This document shows positions 17,279-24,556 of a stretch of DNA of 64,000 bases, piece after piece (position 1 is the stretch's first letter; each line of letters begins with the position of its first letter). The stretch comes from Dehalobacterium formicoaceticum (lineage in GTDB: Bacteria; Bacillota; Dehalobacteriia; Dehalobacteriales; Dehalobacteriaceae). A program made the position numbers and the translations under genes. Below the pieces are notes generated by a model. It was not told the origin of the DNA, did no database searches, and saw nothing but the letters and a program-made list of their open reading frames with translations. The DNA lies in the NCBI RefSeq assembly GCF_002224645.1, contig NZ_CP022121.1:1370501-1434500 (forward strand), given 5' to 3'.

Positions 17279-18514
17279 ATGAAAAAGATTTTATTTATTA
17301 GTTTTCCTGTTTATGGACACGTCAATCCTCAGATGAATTTTTGTAAGGAATTAGCGCAAAAAGATGTCCATCTGATCTATTACACCAATGAAAAATATTT
17401 CTCCAAATTTGCCGACACAGATGAGATTGAGCTGCGCAAATATCCGGATAGCTTTGTAAATTATTATGATAAATTGGCCGAAGACCAAACCCTTGCTCCC
17501 GGATTTATGTCTTTGCTCTATGTATTCTATACCTTAACAGAAAATGTTATCCCTTTTATCATGGAAGAAGTAAAAAAGGAAAAACCGGACTTGATTATTT
17601 GCGATAGCTTGGCTATTTGGGGAAAGGTTGCAGCCCGCTATTATAAGGTTCCCATGGCGTTCTTTTTTTGCGGACTGATGGGGGATTCCACAGCCATCAG
17701 TAAGTCGCCCTCCTTTAAGATGAGTCTGGTAAAGTCAATTATTTTTGATTTTCCATATGTCATCAAACTAAATAACTGTATCAAACGTATCCAAAAACAG
17801 TATGGTAAGCATGTGACGGATAGTATGCAGAATATCATGTCGCCTCAGGGACTTTTTTCTATAGTCATGACGTCCAGGGAATTTCATCCCGGGGGGGATG
17901 AGTATCCACCTAATATAAAATTCATTGGACCGGCTCACCGGGAGGATCATGAAATTCCAGAGACAAAAGATACTATTCTTGTCAGTATCGGAACCATTGC
18001 TATCAGCGATACCTTTTGGGATATTTGCATTGAAGCAGCCAAGGGACTGGGTTATAAAGTAGTGATTTCCTTTGGGGGAAACACAGCCAACCATGTTAGT
18101 GAACAGAGTCTATCTGATCAGGTGGAAGTTTATGACAATCTCAGTTTAGATGATTATCGCAACGTGCTTAAGCGATCAGTACTTTTTATCTCCCACGGAG
18201 GCTTCAACAGCATCAGCGACTCTATTCTCTACAGAACCCCATTATTGATCTGTCCTATCACCGCGGAACAGAACAGCAACGGCAAGATGATTGAAGAATA
18301 TGGCTGTGGGAAGCTCTATCCGGAAAAAAAGGTGCAGGCACCCAGATTGCGGGAGGAAATTATCAAACTGATTGGCAACAAAGAAATGGATGAAAATCTG
18401 GAAAAATATCGACAATCCTTTTTTAATGCCTTAGGTTACAAAAAAGTAGTTGAGGAGTTAAATAAAGAGTTTAATTTATATGAAAAAAAGGATGATCACT
18501 CAGTTCCAGCTTGA
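17279..18514 (+). CDS. Macrolide-type (GT1) glycosyltransferase
   Basis: A 411-residue GT1 family enzyme: N-terminal FPVYGHVNPQMNF as in macrolide glycosyltransferases, VSIGTIAISD in the second Rossmann domain and the donor-binding block SHGGFNSISDSI with PITAEQNSNG near residue 320. Such enzymes move a sugar from a nucleotide donor, here probably a dTDP-deoxysugar given the rml genes, to a hydrophobic aglycone or lipid. No signal peptide. GGAGATGGGGAG precedes the start. It is the only glycosyltransferase in the cluster, so the product probably carries one kind of sugar. Confidence 0.88.
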   Translation: MKKILFISFPVYGHVNPQMNFCKELAQKDVHLIYYTNEKYFSKFADTDEIELRKYPDSFVNYYDKLAEDQTLAPGFMSLLYVFYTLTENVIPFIMEEVKKEKPDLIICDSLAIWGKVAARYYKVPMAFFFCGLMGDSTAISKSPSFKMSLVKSIIFDFPYVIKLNNCIKRIQKQYGKHVTDSMQNIMSPQGLFSIVMTSREFHPGGDEYPPNIKFIGPAHREDHEIPETKDTILVSIGTIAISDTFWDICIEAAKGLGYKVVISFGGNTANHVSEQSLSDQVEVYDNLSLDDYRNVLKRSVLFISHGGFNSISDSILYRTPLLICPITAEQNSNGKMIEEYGCGKLYPEKKVQAPRLREEIIKLIGNKEMDENLEKYRQSFFNALGYKKVVEELNKEFNLYEKKDDHSVPA

Positions 18515-18538
18515 TGGTGAATGGGAAGGATGAAATAA

Positions 18539-19243
18539 ATGTCAGGAGATCAGATGCAGCAGCGGTTGCGGGATCAGTGTTTCTCCCTGCCGGCAGCACC
18601 CTACCTTTGGTTGGTGGATGTCCTGGATTATTATCGGGACTTGGACATAATTGAAGATTTTCTCTCCTCGGAGGAGAGTGAGAGAAGGGGTAAAATTCCC
18701 AACATCCAAATGCAACAATTGTTTTCTTTGCGCAAGGGGCTGACCCGCATGATTCTCGCCGATTTTTTTCAGCAGGACCCCAGGGAGATCCAATATCAGT
18801 ATGACAATGTGGGTAAGCCCTTTATCGACCGGCGGGAATTCGGGGGATATTCCTTTAATCTTGCCCATACAGGGAGATACTTACTGCTGGGCATTGGCGA
18901 AGAAGGGGAGATCGGGGTGGATGTTGAACGAGTCAATCCCAGCAGACGAACGGATTTGATGGGGGGGACTGTTTTCTCTCCCGAAGAGCTATCATCATAC
19001 AAAAGCTATGATTCATCCTCCCGCCTGCGCTCCTTTTATAAAACATGGGTACAAAAGGAGGCGGTGAGTAAAGCTTTAGGCCTGGGAATGGCTTTAGGTT
19101 TTACCTCTGTAACCCTACGCTCTAATCCCCGTTTTCAGGCAGAAGATTATCAGATTCAGATCAGCCTGGAACGGGGGCCCCTTCCCTTCCACATAAGTGT
19201 AAGAGAAAAAAATGATATTTTTTTGGCAGTGGCAGCTATCTAA
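18539..19243 (+). CDS. Sfp-type 4'-phosphopantetheinyl transferase
   Basis: A 234-residue PPTase with the family signatures GVDVERV (metal-binding Asp and Glu) and WVQKEAVSKALGLG, plus the substrate-binding FNLAHTGRY. Sfp-type enzymes move phosphopantetheine from CoA to carrier proteins of natural-product pathways. Finding it inside a cluster that has one free ACP strongly supports a secondary-metabolite role for the block. It is 24 bases after the glycosyltransferase and 45 before the methyltransferase. The primary-metabolism AcpS is not in this window. Confidence 0.93.
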   Translation: MSGDQMQQRLRDQCFSLPAAPYLWLVDVLDYYRDLDIIEDFLSSEESERRGKIPNIQMQQLFSLRKGLTRMILADFFQQDPREIQYQYDNVGKPFIDRREFGGYSFNLAHTGRYLLLGIGEEGEIGVDVERVNPSRRTDLMGGTVFSPEELSSYKSYDSSSRLRSFYKTWVQKEAVSKALGLGMALGFTSVTLRSNPRFQAEDYQIQISLERGPLPFHISVREKNDIFLAVAAI

Positions 19244-19288
19244 GATGATCTGCCAAGCGTCATGGAAAGAAAAAGGAGGTAGCGAAAA

Positions 19289-20068
19289 TTGGAGCAAAGT
19301 GAGGAGATGCACCGTAAGGTTTCACAAGCCAATGTGGATTATTATAATAAATGTGCCAAGCAATATGAGGTGATTGAGGAAACCATCTTTGCCCGGGAAA
19401 ATGAGGAGCGGGTTCATGGCATCATCAAAGAATTGGGCGGAAAGTATGAACAGGGCAGCTTATTGGATGTGGGCTGTGGTACCGGAAACATCTTGCGATT
19501 TGCCCTACAGCATTTCAAAGAAGTGACAGGGACGGATATTTCTGCGGAAATGCTGGAAAGATCCCGGCAATATACAGATCGTCTCGTCCAAGCTGACGCT
19601 TCCCAGCTGCCTTTTGATCATGATTCTTTTCATGTCGTTACAGCATATTCCGTACTGCATCATCTCTATGATCCTTTTCCGGTGATTCAGGAAATGTATC
19701 GGGTGTGTAAAAAAGGAGGCGTAGTTTTTACTGATAATGATCCCAACGGTTATTTTCAAAAAAGGTTTAAATGGTATAAAAACCTAAGAAAGAAATTATA
19801 TAAAAAGAAATATGACCAATCCCTGCCGGATGAAGGGAGCGCCTTTCAGGAAGATATGAAGCTGGCAGAATACCATCATTACTATGCCGACGGACTGGAT
19901 GCCCAAAGGATCAAAAACATGTTCGAAAAGGCGGGCTTTGCTGAGGTCAATGTGATGTTTCGTTTTCATCCCCGGCCTAACCTATTTACAAAAGTGATTA
20001 AGGTCCTTCTATTCTTTGAACCTAAGGAAAAAAAGTGTCCTTTCCTCATGGTTATGGCCACAAAATAG
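19289..20068 (+). CDS. SAM-dependent methyltransferase
   Basis: A 259-residue class I methyltransferase: LLDVGCGTGNIL (motif I) near residue 54, GTDISAEML and DASQLPF after it, then VVTAYSVLHHLYDP. Start is TTG 19289, supported by AAAGGAGGT 8 bases upstream and no better ATG. The C-terminal part (HYYADGLDAQRIKNMFEKAGF) is of the ubiE/COQ5-like type. It may methylate the sugar or aglycone of the cluster product; small-molecule O- or C-methylation is typical but not proven. Confidence 0.85.
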   Translation: MEQSEEMHRKVSQANVDYYNKCAKQYEVIEETIFARENEERVHGIIKELGGKYEQGSLLDVGCGTGNILRFALQHFKEVTGTDISAEMLERSRQYTDRLVQADASQLPFDHDSFHVVTAYSVLHHLYDPFPVIQEMYRVCKKGGVVFTDNDPNGYFQKRFKWYKNLRKKLYKKKYDQSLPDEGSAFQEDMKLAEYHHYYADGLDAQRIKNMFEKAGFAEVNVMFRFHPRPNLFTKVIKVLLFFEPKEKKCPFLMVMATK

Positions 20069-20094
20069 CTGCTTGGGATGGAGGTGATTAAAGG

Positions 20095-20826
20095 ATGATT
20101 GAAAACAGGCAGTTTAGAGAGATTATTGAGCAAGCGTTTAATTTGATCGGGCAGGAAGGCTTGGTTGGCCGGACAGACTGTGACCAAAGCGTGGAGAGCT
20201 TTATTTTTGATCAATTAAAAAACCTGGGACAGGATATGAAGATTGTTTCTGAAGAATATGGTACCTATGTGCTAGGAGAGCCGGAGATTACCGTCATTGT
20301 TGATCCTATTGACGGTAGTGGAAATCTGCTGCGGGGGATTCCTATTTATGCAGTAGCCTTGGCCGTGTGTGAGGGATCTTTAGACCGGGTATCCTTGAAT
20401 GATATTCGTTATAGTGTGATAGCCACGGTTTTCGGTGTTTTTGAGAATAGCCGAGAGGACGAGATGCAGGAGCAAAAAGAATGTACAATTCATAATCAGG
20501 AAGCTTTATTGCGCTGCTATGCCCGGGATTTTCGTATGCGGCTTCTGGGTGCTTCCACGGTGGAACTTTGCCTTTTGGCCGAGGGCAGCCTGGATGGTTT
20601 TATTGAAATAAAGGGGCTAAAAAGTGTGGATTTGATTCCGACCCTGTTAATTTTAAAGAAACACAGCTGTTTTTTTTCCGATAAAGCAGGAAAGGAGCTC
20701 GTCTTTCCCCTGGACGATCCCAAAAAAAATCAATTTTCCTTTGTGGCAGCACGCAATAAGGAGCTTCATCAGGATTTGCTGGCATTGATCGAAGCCGAGG
20801 AGAAAGGAGCAGATCAACATGGATAA
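20095..20826 (+). CDS. Inositol monophosphatase family protein
   Basis: A 243-residue member of the Mg-dependent sugar-phosphatase family. The metal-binding motif is DPIDGSGNLLRG near residue 73, and GSLDGFIEIKG near 165 is the second conserved Asp region; SEEYG supplies the acidic residue before. The family removes phosphate from inositol phosphates, fructose-1,6-bisphosphate, 3'-phosphoadenosine compounds or modified sugars. In this cluster a sugar- or inositol-phosphate is a likely substrate, though unproven. Its 3' end overlaps the ATP-grasp gene by eight bases. Confidence 0.82.
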   Translation: MIENRQFREIIEQAFNLIGQEGLVGRTDCDQSVESFIFDQLKNLGQDMKIVSEEYGTYVLGEPEITVIVDPIDGSGNLLRGIPIYAVALAVCEGSLDRVSLNDIRYSVIATVFGVFENSREDEMQEQKECTIHNQEALLRCYARDFRMRLLGASTVELCLLAEGSLDGFIEIKGLKSVDLIPTLLILKKHSCFFSDKAGKELVFPLDDPKKNQFSFVAARNKELHQDLLALIEAEEKGADQHG

Positions 20827-21814
20827 GATCAGAGCATTGGTGACCGGGGTAGGGGGAGCAGCCGGGGTGGGCGTGGTGCAATCCTTGCGGGAAAAGAATA
20901 TTTTCACCCTGGGTGTTAATTGTTTTGCTCTCACCGCCGGATTTAAACTGGCTCATGATTTTGCTGTAGTTCCTTTGGCGCGGGAGGAAAATTTTATTCC
21001 GGTCTTATTGGATTTATGCAAGGCCAAGAAGATTAATGTGCTGATTCCCACCGTTGATGAGGAACTGATCCTGTGTGCCAGGAACAGGGAACAGTTTCAA
21101 AGGATTGGGGTTAAGGTGGCACTGGGGGAGACGGAAACTATTGCAAAATGTCTGGATAAATGGATCTTTTTTCAGGAACTAAAAAGATACGATCTGCCCG
21201 TAGCCCAAACCTGGTCGGCTCGAGGTGAGTGCTCTGTCAGCAAGCTTAACTTCCCACTGATTGCCAAACCGCGCATGGGGCGAGGCGGCAGGGGTATACG
21301 GATTTTTCATGGACCTGAGGGACTGGGTGATTTTTTGGCACTGGGTGGGGACTATATTTTGCAGGAATATGTAGAGGGAGAAGAATTTTCCGTAGATACC
21401 TTAGCGGATTTTTATGGTCAAGGTTTGGTTGCTGTGCCCAGAAAACGCATTGAGGTTAAGGGCGGTGTTTGCTGGAAAGGATGTACAGTACATAATGAGC
21501 AGATCAGCGTTGCAGCTCTGGAAATTAGTGAGAAATTGGGTCTCAAAGGCCCTGCCTGCATGCAATTGAAGGTAAGCAAAGCAGGAGAAATCAAATTTTT
21601 TGAAATCAACCCCCGTATGGGCGGAACCACCAGTCTGACAAGAGCAGCCGGAGTGGACATCCCATATTTGACGGTTAAGCTGCTGATGGAAGGCACTGTT
21701 GATCCGGCAGAGCTTCGGTTCAGAAAAACATATATTTCCCGATATTTTGCCGATGTTTTTTTTACAGAGGATGAATTGCCTCAGGATGTGGAAGGAGAAT
21801 TGGGGCTTTTATAA
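20819..21814 (+). CDS. ATP-grasp ligase (carbamoyl-phosphate-synthase-like)
   Basis: A 331-residue ATP-grasp protein. The N-terminal preATP domain starts ALVTGVGGAAGVGV; the ATP-binding core has PLIAKPRMGRGGRGIR and the lid EYVEGEEFSVD; FFEINPRMGG holds the Mg-binding Glu and Asn. Such single-domain ligases join a carboxylate, activated as acyl phosphate, to an amine or other nucleophile. Within the cluster it may couple the acid to an amino group, for example one exposed by the PIG-L deacetylase that follows. The pairing with the deacetylase is suggestive only. Confidence 0.83.
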   Translation: MDKIRALVTGVGGAAGVGVVQSLREKNIFTLGVNCFALTAGFKLAHDFAVVPLAREENFIPVLLDLCKAKKINVLIPTVDEELILCARNREQFQRIGVKVALGETETIAKCLDKWIFFQELKRYDLPVAQTWSARGECSVSKLNFPLIAKPRMGRGGRGIRIFHGPEGLGDFLALGGDYILQEYVEGEEFSVDTLADFYGQGLVAVPRKRIEVKGGVCWKGCTVHNEQISVAALEISEKLGLKGPACMQLKVSKAGEIKFFEINPRMGGTTSLTRAAGVDIPYLTVKLLMEGTVDPAELRFRKTYISRYFADVFFTEDELPQDVEGELGLL

Positions 21815-21834
21815 GATTGAAAGGAGGCAAACCA

Positions 21835-22470
21835 ATGAAAATATTAGTGATTGCGACCCATCCTGATGATGAAGTATTGGGCTGTGGAGGCGCTATTGCC
21901 AAACATGTGGCGGATGGTGATGATGTCTACGTTTGTATTATGTGTTCCGGCACATCTCTGCGCTATCCGGATCAAACTTTGGCGCAAAAACGAAAGTCAG
22001 ATGCCGAAAAAGTCGGTTATTTCCTGGGCGTGAAAGAAGTCATTTTCTGTGATTTTCCTGTGATCATGCTGGATACCATTCCTCAGCTGGAGATTGTGAC
22101 AGCCTTGGAAAAAGTGATTTTTTCTGTTCAGCCGGAGGTTCTTTATACTCATCATCCGGAGGACATTAATTCCGATCATCGGGTGGTTCATCATGCCTGT
22201 CTTGTTTGGTGCCGCTCTTCGAAGACGCCGTTTTTAAAGAAAGTTCTTTTTTATGAAGTGTTCGGTTCCAATTTAAATTTTCATCCCAATTATTATATTA
22301 CTATTGATCAGTATCTGGCCTTAAAATTAGAATCCCTTTCGTTTTATACTACAGAAAATCAGGTCCAAACCAGGACTTTAGATACATTAGAAAAATTAGC
22401 GGCTTACCGCGGAGCGGAAATTAATCAAGGCTTTGCGGAAGGTTTTGTCCTCTATCGGGAGATTGAATAA
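21835..22470 (+). CDS. PIG-L family N-acetyl-sugar deacetylase
   Basis: A 211-residue zinc hydrolase of the LmbE/PIG-L family; the zinc site is HPDDE near residue 10 with HHPEDINSDHR further on. Members deacetylate GlcNAc-phosphatidylinositol, GlcNAc-inositol (mycothiol), bacillithiol precursors or antibiotic sugars. Start at ATG 21835 after AAAGGAGG; an earlier in-frame ATG lies before the ribosome site. With the inositol-phosphatase-like and ATP-grasp genes it forms a small amino-sugar-like module. The module is reminiscent of thiol-cofactor biosynthesis, but no cysteine ligase or GlcNAc transferase is seen. Confidence 0.88.
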   Translation: MKILVIATHPDDEVLGCGGAIAKHVADGDDVYVCIMCSGTSLRYPDQTLAQKRKSDAEKVGYFLGVKEVIFCDFPVIMLDTIPQLEIVTALEKVIFSVQPEVLYTHHPEDINSDHRVVHHACLVWCRSSKTPFLKKVLFYEVFGSNLNFHPNYYITIDQYLALKLESLSFYTTENQVQTRTLDTLEKLAAYRGAEINQGFAEGFVLYREIE

Positions 22471-22471
22471 A

Positions 22472-23353
22472 ATGAAAAAAACGATTCTTATCACCGGTGC
22501 CCGTGGTTTTTTGGGACGAAGCCTGATTGAGGGAATGGATAAAACCCGTTATGAAATATATGCCCTGGATTTTTTCCCCGAAGAAGATGAGGATTCCTCT
22601 CATATCGCTGATTATTTTTCTCGGGATATTTGCCGGTCTTTTCAATTGCCCAGGGATTTTGATGCCGTGATCCATTTGGCGGCTTTTAATCGGACCAATA
22701 TTGACAGTGATTATGATTATGAGCAGTTTCACAGGGTAAATGTTGCAGGTACGGAAAACGTGGTGCAAAGCTGTAATTTCAGACAATTTATCTTTTTCTC
22801 CAGCGCCAATATTTATGATAAGCGGGGTCTGCCCATTGATGAACATTCTCCCATCAAGCCTCATTCATTCTATGAACGATCCAAATATGAAGGAGAAATG
22901 GTGTGTCAGGAATTAATTCCCCCGGAAAAGCTGGTGATTCTCAGACCGGTGAACATTACCGGAATCAAGCAAAGCATGAACGCCATCGTGCCCTTTTTCT
23001 TTCGTCAAGGGATGGCACAGCAAACGTTGGAGGTTTTTGTACCTCAAAACAGGAGGATCCAGCTTTTGTCAGCTCATGATCTGGTGCGGGCTTTGGATAT
23101 GATCTTATCCCAGTCAGGGCTGGCCGGTATTTTTAATCTGGCCGGTTCTGATAATATTTCCGTTAAGGAACTGGGGGAAAAGGTGGTTGCCTTATGCCGC
23201 TCCCAGTCAAAGGTCATATGTACCAACAGTGATATGGAGGATTTTTCCCCAATCACCGCTGACAAGGCAAAAAAATATTTTCTTTGGCAGGCCGAGGATA
23301 ATATTTCGGCGATTTTGGAGGATTATTTACGTTACTTGATATCTATATCATAA
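22472..23353 (+). CDS. NAD-dependent epimerase/dehydratase family protein
   Basis: A 293-residue extended short-chain dehydrogenase: TGARGFLGRSL at the N-terminus, IHLAAFNRTN, FFSSANIY and the Tyr-Lys pair in YERSKYEGE. Start at ATG 22472 just after the deacetylase stop. By family it is a nucleotide-sugar epimerase, reductase or 4,6-dehydratase. Because rmlB makes a 4-keto-6-deoxy sugar and no rmlD is present, a 4-ketoreductase role is a reasonable guess. It ends the sugar-related part of the cluster. Confidence 0.85.
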   Translation: MKKTILITGARGFLGRSLIEGMDKTRYEIYALDFFPEEDEDSSHIADYFSRDICRSFQLPRDFDAVIHLAAFNRTNIDSDYDYEQFHRVNVAGTENVVQSCNFRQFIFFSSANIYDKRGLPIDEHSPIKPHSFYERSKYEGEMVCQELIPPEKLVILRPVNITGIKQSMNAIVPFFFRQGMAQQTLEVFVPQNRRIQLLSAHDLVRALDMILSQSGLAGIFNLAGSDNISVKELGEKVVALCRSQSKVICTNSDMEDFSPITADKAKKYFLWQAEDNISAILEDYLRYLISIS

Positions 23354-23452
23354 AGGAAAACTGCTATCAGCAGTGATACGCTTAGTAGGTGATATAGTAA
23401 TAATCCGCTTGGGAAAGATGATTAGCAAATCGGTTCAAGGGAGGATAGGATC

Positions 23453-23929
23453 ATGGGATATGCCGAGTCCAGCATTTTAATCGCAAAAAACGTTGCGGAG
23501 GTATTTCAATTTCTTTTGGCAGGGGAAAACAATAAGTTTTGGCGCTCAGGTATTCTGGATATTCAGCGAGTACCGGATCAGCCGGTAGTGGTAGGCACCA
23601 AATTTATTCAAGGCATGAAAGGACCTTTTGGCATACGCATCAAAGCCGATTACAAGATTATTTCCTGTGAAATGAATAAAAGGATATCTTTTCAAGTAGT
23701 GAACGGCCCCACTCAACCGGTAGGCACCTTTTTACTGAAAAAAAGAGGAAAAGGAACATATCTTACTTTTTCCATGGAGGATACCAGAGAAAGGAAGGGC
23801 AATCTTCTGGGGATCTGGAAAAAAAATCACCACCAAAGGGTAGTGGGGGCGGTCAAAAACCTCAAAACATATCTGGAATCACCGGCATATAAACAGAAAG
23901 TTTTAGTTAGCGAAGAACAAAAATCTTAA
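23453..23929 (+). CDS. SRPBCC (START-like) family protein
   Basis: A 158-residue protein with the SRPBCC pattern: NVAEVFQFLLAGENNKFWRSGI (helix and first strands), VGTKFIQGMKGPFG and a C-terminal helix KNHHQRVVGAVKNLKTYLE. This fold binds hydrophobic ligands and serves as polyketide cyclase, aromatase or lipid carrier. It follows a 99-base gap with only a short inverted repeat (CTGC/GCAG). Together with the broken SRPBCC gene at 8069 the cluster has two such proteins, which fits handling of a hydrophobic intermediate. Confidence 0.7.
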   Translation: MGYAESSILIAKNVAEVFQFLLAGENNKFWRSGILDIQRVPDQPVVVGTKFIQGMKGPFGIRIKADYKIISCEMNKRISFQVVNGPTQPVGTFLLKKRGKGTYLTFSMEDTRERKGNLLGIWKKNHHQRVVGAVKNLKTYLESPAYKQKVLVSEEQKS

Positions 23930-23947
23930 AACGGAGGCAAAAATGCC

Positions 23948-24541
23948 ATGAATGAAAATTTGTTATGGGTACCCAGGATGCTGATGATCGGCTCCGCAGG
24001 ACGAAACAGCGGAAAGACGGTTTTGGCCGACGCTCTCATTCGTCAATGGAAATCCAGACAACCTGTCTTGGCCTTAAAAGTAGCCACCGTGCAGGAGTTA
24101 GGCGGTGCCTGTGTGCGTGGAGGAAAAGGCTGTGGTTTATGTTCAAGTCTGAAAGACAGGTTTGAAATCGATGCGGAGACAGATCCCACCGGTGATAAAG
24201 ACACTAATCGGCTGCTGGCGGCAGGAGCTGACCAGGTATACTGGCTAAAAGCCCAAAAGGATTATTTGAGAGAGGGGACCCGAGAGCTGCTGGCACAAAT
24301 TACCTCCGATGGGATTATCATCTGTGAATCCAATAGTCTGAGGAATGTGGTACGCCCCGGCTATTTTATTATGATTGACAATTGTGGTGATGCTCCTTGG
24401 AAAAAATCAGCACGGGATGTAGCGGAGAAAGCAGATTTTATCCTGAGATCTCCCGTAGAGGAAAGTATCCCGCAGATATTAGAAAAAGTAAACCATGATT
24501 TTGGCTGGGTTTTAGATCATCTGATGAAAAAGCAGGCATAA
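23948..24541 (+). CDS. MobB-like P-loop NTPase
   Basis: A 197-residue protein with Walker A GSAGRNSGKTVLADAL at residues 15-30, resembling MobB, the GTP-binding partner in molybdopterin guanine dinucleotide synthesis. A cysteine motif GKGCGLCSSL and Cys in ACVRGG follow, not usual in MobB, and ICESNSL is a Walker-B-like strand. Its place in a cluster with a tungstopterin enzyme suggests a cofactor role, but it is separated from that gene by 17 kb and could equally be an ATPase of the product pathway. Function uncertain. Confidence 0.6.
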   Translation: MNENLLWVPRMLMIGSAGRNSGKTVLADALIRQWKSRQPVLALKVATVQELGGACVRGGKGCGLCSSLKDRFEIDAETDPTGDKDTNRLLAAGADQVYWLKAQKDYLREGTRELLAQITSDGIIICESNSLRNVVRPGYFIMIDNCGDAPWKKSARDVAEKADFILRSPVEESIPQILEKVNHDFGWVLDHLMKKQA

Positions 24542-24556
24542 TTCCCCGGAGGCAAA

